Of a DNA stretch of 64,000 nucleotides, positions 7,582 to 16,063 are shown piece by piece; the stretch's first letter is position 1; each line of letters starts with the position of its first letter. The translations under genes and the position numbers were made by a program. This DNA is from Pseudomonas lundensis (GTDB lineage Bacteria; Pseudomonadota; Gammaproteobacteria; Pseudomonadales; Pseudomonadaceae). The notes below the pieces were generated by a model. That model was not told where the DNA came from, searched no databases, and was given only the letters and a program-made list of their open reading frames with translations. The stretch spans positions 1 to 64,000 of the forward strand of contig NZ_NQKI01000027.1 in NCBI RefSeq assembly GCF_002269125.1, given 5' to 3'.

Positions 7582-9263
7582 ACGTGATGCCGCACTTGAT
7601 TATTGCGCCCATTCTCTTGCCGCTGCTGACCGCCGCGTGCATGTTGCTGCTGGGCGAGAAACACCGGCCCATGAAGGCCCGGATCAATTTGGGTTCAACA
7701 CTGCTGGGGCTGGCCATTTCCATCACCCTGCTCCTATGGACCCAGCAGCAAACGGAACCAGCGTCCATTGGGGTTTATCTGCCCAGCAACTGGCAAGTGC
7801 CATTTGGCATCGTGCTGGTGGTGGATCGTTTGTCTGCCTTGATGCTGGTGCTGACAGGCATCATCGCCAGCTGCGCCTTACTGTTCGCCATGGCTCGCTG
7901 GGACCGGGCCGGAGCCAGCTTCCATGCGTTGTTCCAGATCCAGTTGATGGGGCTGTACGGCGCGTTTCTGACCGCGGACCTGTTCAATCTGTTTGTGTTC
8001 TTCGAGGTGCTGCTGGCAGCGTCCTACGGGCTGATGCTCCATGGTTCGGGCAAAGCCAGGGTGTCAGCGGGGTTGCATTACATTTCGATAAACCTGCTGG
8101 CATCGTCCCTGTTCCTGATCGGTGCTGCGTTGATCTATGGGGTTACCGGCACGCTGAACATGGCTGATCTGGCCCTGAAGATCCCGTTGGTGCCTGAAGC
8201 TGACCGCGGCTTGCTGCATGCCGGCGCGGCAATTCTGGCCGTGGCGTTTTTGGCCAAGGCGGGCATGTGGCCGCTCAATTTCTGGCTGGTGCCTGCCTAT
8301 TCATCTGCAAGCGCACCGGTGGCCGCGCTGTTCGCGATCATGACCAAGGTCGGGATCTACACCGTTCTGCGCCTGTGGACGCTGATGTTTTCAGGTCAAG
8401 CGGGCGCTTCCGCCTACTTTGCCAGCGACTGGCTGATCTATGGCGGAATGGCCACCATCGTCTGTGCCGCGATTGCCATTCTGGCGGCTCAACGCCTCGA
8501 GCGCATGGCCAGCCTGAGCATCCTGGTGTCGGCAGGCATTTTGCTTTCCGCTGTCGGGTTCGCCCAACCCACCCTGACCGCGGCCGCCCTGTTCTACCTG
8601 ATCAGTTCCACACTCGCCCTTAGTGCACTGTTCCTGCTGTCCGAACTGATAGAGCGCTCGCGTTCCTCGAACGAAATGCTCCTTGACGATGATGTCGAGC
8701 AGCTCCCCAGCCTGATGGAATCGCTTAACCCGCCCCGTGGCACCAACCTTGATGACGAACAAAAAGCCGTCGTGGGCCAGATCATTCCCTGGACGATGGC
8801 GTTTCTTGGCCTGAGCTTCATTGCCTGCGCCTTGCTGATCATCGGCATGCCGCCACTGTCAGGGTTTATCGGCAAATTGACATTGCTAAATGCCCTGCTA
8901 AACCCCGTAGGCTTGGGCAATCTCAGCGAGACGCCGATTTCCACTGCGGCATGGTGCCTGTTGGCGCTGCTGATTCTTTCCGGACTGGCTTCTCTGGTTG
9001 GCTTTTCGCGCTTGGGGATTCAGCGTTTCTGGACCCCGCTGGAGCGTCCTTCACCGTTGCTGCGGCGCTACGAGTGCATTCCCATCGTCGTCTTGCTCGG
9101 TCTGTGCGTTGTCATGACCTTCAAGGCTGAACCCGTGATGCGCTATACCCAGGCGGCAGCGGACACGCTGAACAACCCGGAACGCTATGTCATGGCAGTC
9201 ATGGGCTCGCGCCCGGTGCCCAGTCCCGAAGCGAAAGCAGCCCGGCAGGAGGTGCAGCCATGA
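7578..9263 (+). CDS. mrpD: Mrp antiporter subunit D
   Basis: A 561-residue NuoM/NuoN-like antiporter subunit with about 14 membrane helices. Conserved features are LFNLFVFFEVLLAASYGL near residue 135, with the essential glutamate, and LAKAGMWPLNFWLVPAYSSASAPVAALF near 225. A charged loop at about 360-390 (DDDVEQLPSLMES...NLDDEQKA) precedes the last helices and makes the protein longer than many MrpD homologues. ATGA overlaps join it to both neighbours. Confidence 0.95.
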   Translation: MNVMPHLIIAPILLPLLTAACMLLLGEKHRPMKARINLGSTLLGLAISITLLLWTQQQTEPASIGVYLPSNWQVPFGIVLVVDRLSALMLVLTGIIASCALLFAMARWDRAGASFHALFQIQLMGLYGAFLTADLFNLFVFFEVLLAASYGLMLHGSGKARVSAGLHYISINLLASSLFLIGAALIYGVTGTLNMADLALKIPLVPEADRGLLHAGAAILAVAFLAKAGMWPLNFWLVPAYSSASAPVAALFAIMTKVGIYTVLRLWTLMFSGQAGASAYFASDWLIYGGMATIVCAAIAILAAQRLERMASLSILVSAGILLSAVGFAQPTLTAAALFYLISSTLALSALFLLSELIERSRSSNEMLLDDDVEQLPSLMESLNPPRGTNLDDEQKAVVGQIIPWTMAFLGLSFIACALLIIGMPPLSGFIGKLTLLNALLNPVGLGNLSETPISTAAWCLLALLILSGLASLVGFSRLGIQRFWTPLERPSPLLRRYECIPIVVLLGLCVVMTFKAEPVMRYTQAAADTLNNPERYVMAVMGSRPVPSPEAKAARQEVQP

Positions 9264-9748
9264 GGCGCCTGTTTCCCGCACCGTGGCTGTCGCTGGCTTT
9301 GTGGGCATTGTGGTTGCTGCTCAACTTGTCACTGAGTGCAGGCAATCTTTTGCTCGGGGCCGCACTAGGTTTTTTAGCGCCGCTGATGATGGCCCCGCTG
9401 CGGCCGTTGCCTATTCGTATCCGTCGTCCCGGCGTGATCATCAAACTGTTTTTTCTAGTGGGCCGTGACGTTATTGTTTCGAATCTGGCCGTGGCCTGGG
9501 GCGTGCTCAACGCCGGGCGCCGACCACCACGTTCACGGTTCATCAAAATCCCGCTGGATCTGCGCGACGCCAACGGGCTGGCAGCCCTGTCGATGATTAC
9601 CACAGTCGTGCCCGGCACTATTTGGTCCGAACTGGCACTGGATCGCAGTATTTTGCTGTTGCACGTGTTCGATCTAGACGACGAAGCGCAGTTTATCCAG
9701 CACTTCAAGTCCACCTACGAACGCCCACTGATGGAGATCTTTGAATGA
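9260..9748 (+). CDS. mrpE: Mrp antiporter subunit E
   Basis: A 162-residue membrane subunit of the MnhE family: two or three N-terminal hydrophobic segments followed by a cytoplasmic domain with RSRFIKIPLDLRD and the conserved LSMITTVVPGTIWSELA segment (about 110-127). It is required for assembly of the full complex; it has no complex-I counterpart. Start and stop overlap subunits D and F. Confidence 0.93.
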   Translation: MRRLFPAPWLSLALWALWLLLNLSLSAGNLLLGAALGFLAPLMMAPLRPLPIRIRRPGVIIKLFFLVGRDVIVSNLAVAWGVLNAGRRPPRSRFIKIPLDLRDANGLAALSMITTVVPGTIWSELALDRSILLLHVFDLDDEAQFIQHFKSTYERPLMEIFE

Positions 9749-10023
9749 GTGCGCTGCTCTCCAACGCTATTTTGCTGAGCCTGTTCATCTTCAGCCTGGC
9801 CATGGTGCTGACCCTGATCCGTCTGTTCAAGGGCCCATCAGCCCAAGACCGGGTACTGGCGCTGGATTATCTGTACATCGTGGCCATGCTGATGATGTTG
9901 GTACTGGGCATTCGGTATGCCAGTGATACTTACTTTGAAGGCGCGCTGCTGATTGCCCTGTTCGGCTTTGTCGGGTCGTTTGCGCTGGCCAAATTCCTGC
10001 TGCGCGGTGAGGTGATCGAATGA
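9745..10023 (+). CDS. mrpF: Mrp antiporter subunit F
   Basis: A 92-residue protein with three membrane helices; LIRLFKGPSAQDRVLALD at about 25-42 is the family signature. It lies between subunits E and G, with four-base overlaps at both ends. Confidence 0.93.
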   Translation: MSALLSNAILLSLFIFSLAMVLTLIRLFKGPSAQDRVLALDYLYIVAMLMMLVLGIRYASDTYFEGALLIALFGFVGSFALAKFLLRGEVIE

Positions 10024-10379
10024 ATTCCATCAGCGAGTTATCACTGTGGATCGAGATTCCAGTGGCCGTGCTGCTGGTGCTGAGCAGCCTGTTCGCCTTA
10101 TGTGGCGCGATCGGTCTGTTGCGGCTCAAAGATTTTTTCCAGCGCATGCACCCGCCTGCACTAGCGTCCACCCTCGGCGCCTGGGGAGTGGCACTGGCAT
10201 CAATCCTGTATTTTTCGGCGCTTAAATCCACACCCGTATTGCACGCGTGGCTGATACCGATCCTGCTGTCGATTACCGTTCCCGTCACCACCTTGCTGCT
10301 GGCGCGCACGTCGTTGTTCCGCAAGCGCATGGCGGGGGAAGACGTTCCGGCAGAGGTCAGCAGTAAAGGCGGCAGTTAA
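10020..10379 (+). CDS. mrpG: Mrp antiporter subunit G
   Basis: A 119-residue protein with three membrane helices; GAIGLLRLKDFFQRMHPPALASTLG at about 28-52 is the PhaG/MnhG signature. It is the last gene of the antiporter operon and is followed by a long hairpin at 10395-10433. Confidence 0.93.
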   Translation: MNSISELSLWIEIPVAVLLVLSSLFALCGAIGLLRLKDFFQRMHPPALASTLGAWGVALASILYFSALKSTPVLHAWLIPILLSITVPVTTLLLARTSLFRKRMAGEDVPAEVSSKGGS

Positions 10380-10394
10380 CGCACTCATCAACCC

Positions 10395-10433
10395 GAGACT
10401 GCAACCGGCGGTTTGCCCGCCAGTTGCAGTCTC
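10395..10433. terminator. Long hairpin between mrpG and the DASS transporter
   Basis: An 11-bp arm (GAGACTGCAAC/GTTGCAGTCTC), one mismatch and five more pairs (GGCGG/CCGCC) close on a short loop. It sits between convergent genes and probably ends both transcripts, although neither side has a T-run. Confidence 0.6.
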
Positions 10434-10455
10434 GCGCAGTCCATGCGCAACAGGG

Positions 10456-11946
10456 CTACATCAGGCCCAACCATTTCCAGTACGTTGCACCGAAACCCAA
10501 CATCAAGACATACCCCACTGCTGTCACAATCAGACCGACTTTGGCGAACTGCTTGGCGGTGAAGGTCTGCGTGCCCAGGCACACCATGTTTTGCGGCGCG
10601 TTGATTGGCAGGATGAAACCGTAACTGACCACAAAGCCCAACAACATGGTCATGCCCAAGCGGTTGAACTCACCGGGCAAGGTTTGCAGTACAGCAATCA
10701 GGATCGGCAGTAAAGCCGAGGTCAGTGCCGTCGCACTGGCAAACCCCAAGTGAATCAAAATCAGGAACGCACCCAGAATCGCAAAGATGCCCAGCGGCCC
10801 GACCTGATCCAGCCCGGTATTCTGCACCACTTGCCCCCCCAGCCATTGGCCGGCCTGCGTGGTGAGCAACGCCGTACCCAGACTGATACCCACCCCGAAC
10901 ACGATCACCGTGCCCCACGGGATGCGCGATTGCACATCTTTCCAGGTCATCACCCCATACCGGGGCAAAAGCAGAAAGACCAGCCCGGCGTAGGTGGTCG
11001 AGGTGGTGTCAAAACTGTGCAACTTGCCCTCCGTGGCCCACGCCAGCAGCAAGGCGACAGAGACCGCCATCAGGCGTTTCTGCGGCGCGGTCATCGGCCC
11101 CAGCGCTATCAACGACTGCTCCACGGCTTCTTTGCCGCCGGGGATGCTGTCACTTTCTGGCGGCAGCATTTTCAACACCACAAACAGCAACACCGCCGAC
11201 ATGATGATCGCCCAGGGCGCACCGGCAATCAGCCAGTCGATCCAGCTCACCCGGGCCCCCAACATTTTGTCCATGAAACCCACCGTCAGCAGGTTTTGCG
11301 CCGCCGCCGTTTGAATGCCCACGTTCCAGATGCTGGTTCCCTGCGCCACCACAATCATGATCCCGGCCGCAATGTTGGAGCGCTTATCGACACCGAACGC
11401 CAGGATCACCCCCATCATGATCGGCACCACGCACGCGCTGCGCGCCGTGGCACTGGGCACCACCAGGCTCAGCAAAATGGTCACGGCTATCGCCCCGAGC
11501 AAGATTCGCCGGGTGCTGGTGCCGATTTTTGACAGGGTCACCAAGGCAATACGCCGGTCAAGCCCGGTGTGGGTCATCGCCGCAGCAATAAACAGCGCGC
11601 CAGCCACGAGGGCCAGTGCGGCATTGGAAAACCCGGTCAGGGCCATGGTGATCCCGGCCGACGTCCCATAGAGGCGGGACGGGTCGTCCAGCATCGGCGC
11701 CATACCGATCAAAAACGCCATTAACGACGTGATCATGATCGCGCTGGCTTCGTACGACACCGCCTCGGTAATCCAGACCACCACCGCGAAGGCCAGGATC
11801 GCCAGCATGCGGTGCCCGGCGACCGGCAAGTCAGGCGGTAGTGGCAACAGCAAAATCCCGACCATGACCAGGACAGCAATCACCAGACCCAAGGGCAGTT
11901 TCAATTTTGCCGGGGTCGGCTCCGGGGTGGTTGCAGGCGCATTCAT
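10456..11946 (-). CDS. SLC13/DASS-family anion:Na+ symporter
   Basis: A 496-residue inner-membrane transporter of the divalent anion:sodium symporter family, which carries C4-dicarboxylates, citrate, sulfate or phosphate. The protein opens with about 20 soluble residues, then 11-13 helices; VVWITEAVSYEASAI near 60 and the SxT-type ASATALTSALLPI near 420 match the family. The frame extends to 12024, but AAGGAG six bases before ATG 11946 fixes the start. It lies downstream of tonB on the same strand with a 130-base gap, so read-through from the phytate operon is possible. The substrate cannot be decided. Confidence 0.85.
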   Translation of the reverse strand: MNAPATTPEPTPAKLKLPLGLVIAVLVMVGILLLPLPPDLPVAGHRMLAILAFAVVVWITEAVSYEASAIMITSLMAFLIGMAPMLDDPSRLYGTSAGITMALTGFSNAALALVAGALFIAAAMTHTGLDRRIALVTLSKIGTSTRRILLGAIAVTILLSLVVPSATARSACVVPIMMGVILAFGVDKRSNIAAGIMIVVAQGTSIWNVGIQTAAAQNLLTVGFMDKMLGARVSWIDWLIAGAPWAIIMSAVLLFVVLKMLPPESDSIPGGKEAVEQSLIALGPMTAPQKRLMAVSVALLLAWATEGKLHSFDTTSTTYAGLVFLLLPRYGVMTWKDVQSRIPWGTVIVFGVGISLGTALLTTQAGQWLGGQVVQNTGLDQVGPLGIFAILGAFLILIHLGFASATALTSALLPILIAVLQTLPGEFNRLGMTMLLGFVVSYGFILPINAPQNMVCLGTQTFTAKQFAKVGLIVTAVGYVLMLGFGATYWKWLGLM

Positions 11947-12076
11947 GGCCATCTCCTTGTGCATAAAATCGCCTGCAGCATAGGCCAGGAATGCGAACCG
12001 GGCGTTGATGCTTGTCAGCTTCACACCCGTCGAGATGCAGGCGACACGGCACTCAGGGCCCGGTTTTAATCAGTTT

Positions 12077-12862
12077 TTACTGAATTTTGTAGTGAAACGT
12101 GTTGCGTACGCTCGGCACACTGACGGCCTGGCCGTCCACCATGCGTGGTTTATAACGAAAGGTGGCCGCCGCAAGTAGAGAAGGACGAATAAACATCGGG
12201 TGGCAGTTGCCCACCACTTTCGGGTTCTCGACCTTGCCTTGAGGCGTCACCGAATACTCCACCGTGCAATCCCCTTCGATGCCTTTATCCAGCGCCCGCT
12301 GCGGGTAATCCGGCGCTTCCTTGCTGATTGGCAGGTAGTGGCGCACGTCAGCTGCCGCTGCCTGTTCCTGCGCGCGCCGGGCGTTATCTGCCGCGATCCG
12401 CGCCTGATCCGCCAGCGCCTGCTGACGCTGCGCGTCGGCCTGTTGCTCGCGTAGCCGGGCCTGTTGCTGTTCAACCTGGCGGGCTTCAAGCGCCTGTTGC
12501 TGCTCGGCAACACGTTTGCGCGCCAAAGCAGCCTGTTCAAGTTTGCGCGCCTGAATCTGTGGGTCGACCGGCACAGGTTTAACCTCGGGTTTAGCCTCGA
12601 TCACAGGCGGCTGTTGCGTCACAGGTAACGGCTGCGGCGCTGGCGCGATCGCCCGCTCGGCAGGCAAGGTAATCAAGCGCGTCTTGAGCACCGATGGCGC
12701 GCTCACGGGTGGCTGTTGCAGCGTCCAGCCGACCACCAACAACGCCACCACTGCCCCGTGCAGCGCAACCGTTACCGCCCACGCCTGGGCGTTACGCCAC
12801 AGTCGCCCCCACGACATGGACTGAGTCTGCGACACCGGGCTTCCCATCACGGCGGCGTTCAT
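12077..12862 (-). CDS. tonB: TonB energy-transducing protein
   Basis: A 261-residue periplasm-spanning protein. One N-terminal membrane anchor (about 25-47) is followed by a proline-rich stretch (about 75-105), an Ala/Gln/Arg coiled-coil segment (107-170) and the C-terminal TonB domain, beginning near YPQRALDKGIEGDCTVEYSV and ending NTFHYKIQ. It couples the proton motive force harvested by ExbB/ExbD to outer-membrane receptors. Its start overlaps the exbD stop (ATGA), so the three proteins are co-translated. Placement directly after a receptor and a phytase suggests a dedicated TonB for that receptor. Confidence 0.93.
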   Translation of the reverse strand: MNAAVMGSPVSQTQSMSWGRLWRNAQAWAVTVALHGAVVALLVVGWTLQQPPVSAPSVLKTRLITLPAERAIAPAPQPLPVTQQPPVIEAKPEVKPVPVDPQIQARKLEQAALARKRVAEQQQALEARQVEQQQARLREQQADAQRQQALADQARIAADNARRAQEQAAAADVRHYLPISKEAPDYPQRALDKGIEGDCTVEYSVTPQGKVENPKVVGNCHPMFIRPSLLAAATFRYKPRMVDGQAVSVPSVRNTFHYKIQ

Positions 12863-13305
12863 TGCGGCGCCTCGGTCACCAGCCCCAGGTTGCTCACACC
12901 CCCCTGTTGCAAGGCAGCCATTGCCTTGACCACGCTGCCGTAACCGGCCTCGTTGTCGGCGCGGATATACACCTGAGTGTCGCCGTTTTGCGCCACCACC
13001 AGACCAATCTTGGCCTGCAACTCGTCAAGGTTGACGGCGCTGTCCGTCTGGTTTTTGGTGTCCAGTTCACTGCCCAGGTTCCAGTAGTACCCGCCGTCGG
13101 CCTTCACGGATAACGTCAGGATCGTCTGCTGCTTATCATTGACCAACGCCTCGCTGGCCACCTTCGGCAGTTCAATTTTTACCCCTTGGGTCAGCATCGG
13201 TGCCGTCACCATAAAGATCACCAGTAATACCAGCATCACGTCGATATACGGCACGACGTTCATTTCGGCCTTGGGCCCGTGTTTACGCTGTGGTCGAGCG
13301 AGCAT
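12859..13305 (-). CDS. exbD: ExbD biopolymer transport protein
   Basis: A 148-residue protein with one N-terminal membrane helix; AEMNVVPYIDVMLVLLVIF contains the essential membrane aspartate of the ExbD/TolR family. The rest is a periplasmic domain ending in a VVKAMAALQQGGVSNLGLVTE-type strand-helix-strand. The start has GGGAG seven bases upstream. It forms the proton channel with ExbB. Confidence 0.94.
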   Translation of the reverse strand: MLARPQRKHGPKAEMNVVPYIDVMLVLLVIFMVTAPMLTQGVKIELPKVASEALVNDKQQTILTLSVKADGGYYWNLGSELDTKNQTDSAVNLDELQAKIGLVVAQNGDTQVYIRADNEAGYGSVVKAMAALQQGGVSNLGLVTEAPQ

Positions 13306-13319
13306 GATCCAACTCCCTG

Positions 13320-14030
13320 TCAGGCGACTGCCGCCATGTTCCGCGCGCCTGCATGCAGGCCACGGTACAGGCGCATTTGAACTTCATTGCCGAGGCTGTA
13401 ATAGCGGGTGAGCAGGGTCTGGCCACGGGATGAAAAACGGTTATAGGCAATCACCGCCGGAATCGCCGCAAACAGGCCAATCGCGGTGGCAATCAAGGCT
13501 TCGGCAATCCCTGGCGCTACAGTGGACAATGTGGCCTGCTGCACCTGAGACAAGCCGATGAAAGCGTTCATGATCCCCCACACAGTGCCAAACAGACCGA
13601 TGTACGGGCTGACCGAGCCCACCGTCGCGAGGAACTGCAAGCCCTTTTCAAGGCGCACTTCCTGCTCGGCAATCGCTACGTACAATGCGCGTTCGATCCC
13701 CTGCATCACCCCGTCAGGATCAATCCCCGGTTGTTGTTTAAGCTGCGCGTACTCGCTATAGGCCGCCGCAAACACCTGTTCGGCACCGGCATCTTCGTGG
13801 CGATTGTCGCGGCTCTCGCGGTACAGCGCGTTCAGCTCGCCCTGACTGCGCAAGCGCTCAGCAAAAGCGTCCATGTCCCGTTCACTGCGGCGCAAAATGA
13901 CACTGCGGCGCACGATCAAAAACCAGCTCAGCACAGACGCCAGAAACAACACCAGCATGACCCCTTTGACCAACAGACTCGCGTCGCTGATCAAACCCCA
14001 CATCGTCATCTGTTCCATAGTCGCTTGCAT
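13320..14030 (-). CDS. exbB: ExbB proton-channel protein
   Basis: A 236-residue inner-membrane protein of the ExbB/TolQ/MotA family. A first helix lies near 15-35, and the conserved helix pair at about 125-190 contains ATVGSVSPYIGLFGTVWGIMNAF and EALIATAIGLFAAIPAVIAYN. The frame extends to 14096, but AAGGAG six bases before ATG 14030 marks the real start. It begins 93 bases downstream of the phytase stop on the same strand, so it probably belongs to the same transcript. Confidence 0.94.
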   Translation of the reverse strand: MQATMEQMTMWGLISDASLLVKGVMLVLFLASVLSWFLIVRRSVILRRSERDMDAFAERLRSQGELNALYRESRDNRHEDAGAEQVFAAAYSEYAQLKQQPGIDPDGVMQGIERALYVAIAEQEVRLEKGLQFLATVGSVSPYIGLFGTVWGIMNAFIGLSQVQQATLSTVAPGIAEALIATAIGLFAAIPAVIAYNRFSSRGQTLLTRYYSLGNEVQMRLYRGLHAGARNMAAVA

Positions 14031-14123
14031 ACCTGACTCCTTGCTCAAGACGGCGCCGCTCTGCGGGAGTGGCGCACAGATAAAATTCAAAACCACTGCA
14101 GTGACCGGTTGATGACAAACGGC

Positions 14124-16025
14124 TCAAGGCAAATTAAGGGTCTTGGCCACCTCGGCCCACGGGATGTACTTGTAGTTCTGGCTTTGCTCCGGCATACGCT
14201 TGCGGCCGTCCTGCACCACCAGCATGCCCTGGGCAAACGGGCCGCCAAGGCTGGCCGAGGTCACGTCAAGACCATCCGTTTCAGACGCGCCGTCAATTCC
14301 GGCTTCGGCATTGACGCCCACACGAAAGGCGCCGCGAACGGCATAAGGCGGCGCCGCATCCAACACCACATAACTGTCATTGCCCTGGCTGGAGATCACC
14401 AGATAGGCCTGCTTGGCGGTCTGATACAGCGCCAGCCCTTCGATGTCGTCGTGCACCTGATCACCAACGCTGATCACGCGGGTCAACGTGGCGGGATGAT
14501 CGGGACGCGCATCCACAGCCCACACGGCCACATCCTCTTCGCCCACGAACAACCGTTGCTGTTGGTCGTGCGCTACACAGCCTTCAGGTTGGGTCTGGAC
14601 GCTGAACTGCCGGACCAGCTCGCCTTGCACCTGATCGCCGTGGGCGCTCAGGCGGTGCTGTACGAACGTGCCGTCCTTGTCGTTGGCGAAACTGTAGATT
14701 TCGCCCCCCGGCGCCTTGAACAGGCATAAGCCGTAGATGTCCTTGACCGGCGTCGGCACCTCGCCCACTGCACGCACCTCACCCGTGGTACGGTCGATGC
14801 TAAATACGCTCAGGCTGTTGTGGTCTCGGTTGCTCGCCACTGCCAGGTCCACGGTGCGCTCACCCAACGTAAAACCGGGGCGCACGTCGACGTTATTCAG
14901 GCGCCCGACTTCAAGGTGCTGGACCCGCTGCCCTTGCAGGTCATACACCTCCAGGCCGTTCTTTTTATTGGTGCCCAACACCCGACTCATTGCCGGATTT
15001 TGCGGGTTAACCCAAATGGCCGGGTCATCCGCTGCATCGCCCTGACTGACCACCGGCTCGGTTTGCACCACGGGTTTGATAACAGGCATTACTGCAGTGG
15101 AACGGGCCGGGGGCGGCTTCCAGTCCAACAGCCCCTGGTAGACCTGTTGGTTACTGTCGTCCTGAACCAGCACTTGCAACCCCTGAGGCGTTTGGCGCAC
15201 CGCTAAGTGTTCCGGCTCTTTGAGCGTGCCCAGTGGCAATCGGGCCACCGGCGACCAACCGTTCCCTTGCTGCTGGTAGAGATGCAGTTGCGCCGCTTTC
15301 GGGTCCAGGCCAAGCATCCCGCCCGGCACCAGCGCCATGGCCCCGGCCGCTTTTTTCACCTCACCAAAGGGCTCGATCAGCGCCACCGGCACCCGCGAGG
15401 CATCGGCCTCGGCGTGGGCCGGGTACACCCACCAGCCGACTTTTTCTTCATTCACGAACAACTGTTGCCCGGCATCGTCAACCTGACAGAACTCAGCATT
15501 CGGCGGTAACGGCAGGCTGCGCACCAACCGTGGCTCGGCCAGTCGTTTGCGCTCAGCAGCCACCAGCCATTGCTCGCCCTTGCCCTCTTCACCCACCGTG
15601 AACAGGTAGACATTGCTTGCCTCGTCGCGGTACAGGCACACGCCGTTGACGGCGTACTCACGGGGCGGCAAGTAGACCGGTGCCTGCCACTCATGGCTGC
15701 GCGGGTCGAGGCTGAACAACGCCACTTGCTGTTTTTTCTCGTCATGGCTGGCAACCAGTACCTGATCGCCCAACGCACGGCTGTCCAGCGAGGCGAAAGC
15801 ACCCGCGGCGTGGCTCAGGGTTTTGCCCTGTGCGTCGAGCAGCAACACCCCGTCACGCTTGCTCACGGTCAGCCGCTGGTCCCCGGCGGCAAAACCCAGC
15901 GCCTGGGCTTTGCCCTGCCCCCACGGTTGCAGGGTCGGCGCAGCGATCTCAGGAGCGGCCTGCGCCGTGACGGCGCTGAGGCATGCCAGGATCGGCAACA
16001 GACACGGTTTACGGATAAAACCCAT
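14124..16025 (-). CDS. Two-domain beta-propeller phytase (3-phytase)
   Basis: A 633-residue secreted protein with a signal peptide (about 1-23, ending AQAA). Residues 325-633 are a calcium-dependent beta-propeller phytase, which removes phosphate from phytate: DAADDPAIW (330-338), NNVDV (377-381), EGCV (481-484), GEEDVAVW (495-502), DDIEGL (526-531), SQGND (546-550) and DGLDV (584-588) supply the acidic calcium and active-site residues. Residues 30-300 look like a second, degenerate propeller: NEEKVGWW (about 192-199) parallels GEEDVAVW, and YAVNGVCLY parallels KDIYGLCLF, but several acidic ligands are lost. It is followed by exbB-exbD-tonB and preceded, 38 bases upstream, by a TonB-dependent receptor. 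Confidence 0.92.
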   Translation of the reverse strand: MGFIRKPCLLPILACLSAVTAQAAPEIAAPTLQPWGQGKAQALGFAAGDQRLTVSKRDGVLLLDAQGKTLSHAAGAFASLDSRALGDQVLVASHDEKKQQVALFSLDPRSHEWQAPVYLPPREYAVNGVCLYRDEASNVYLFTVGEEGKGEQWLVAAERKRLAEPRLVRSLPLPPNAEFCQVDDAGQQLFVNEEKVGWWVYPAHAEADASRVPVALIEPFGEVKKAAGAMALVPGGMLGLDPKAAQLHLYQQQGNGWSPVARLPLGTLKEPEHLAVRQTPQGLQVLVQDDSNQQVYQGLLDWKPPPARSTAVMPVIKPVVQTEPVVSQGDAADDPAIWVNPQNPAMSRVLGTNKKNGLEVYDLQGQRVQHLEVGRLNNVDVRPGFTLGERTVDLAVASNRDHNSLSVFSIDRTTGEVRAVGEVPTPVKDIYGLCLFKAPGGEIYSFANDKDGTFVQHRLSAHGDQVQGELVRQFSVQTQPEGCVAHDQQQRLFVGEEDVAVWAVDARPDHPATLTRVISVGDQVHDDIEGLALYQTAKQAYLVISSQGNDSYVVLDAAPPYAVRGAFRVGVNAEAGIDGASETDGLDVTSASLGGPFAQGMLVVQDGRKRMPEQSQNYKYIPWAEVAKTLNLP

Positions 16026-16063
16026 GATTGGAAATTCCTTCTACTGGCCCGCTCGGGCCGCCT

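Noticed and set aside
10750..11532. A 260-codon plus-strand frame opposite the DASS transporter
   Set aside because: His/Gln/Arg-rich shadow of a membrane protein gene.
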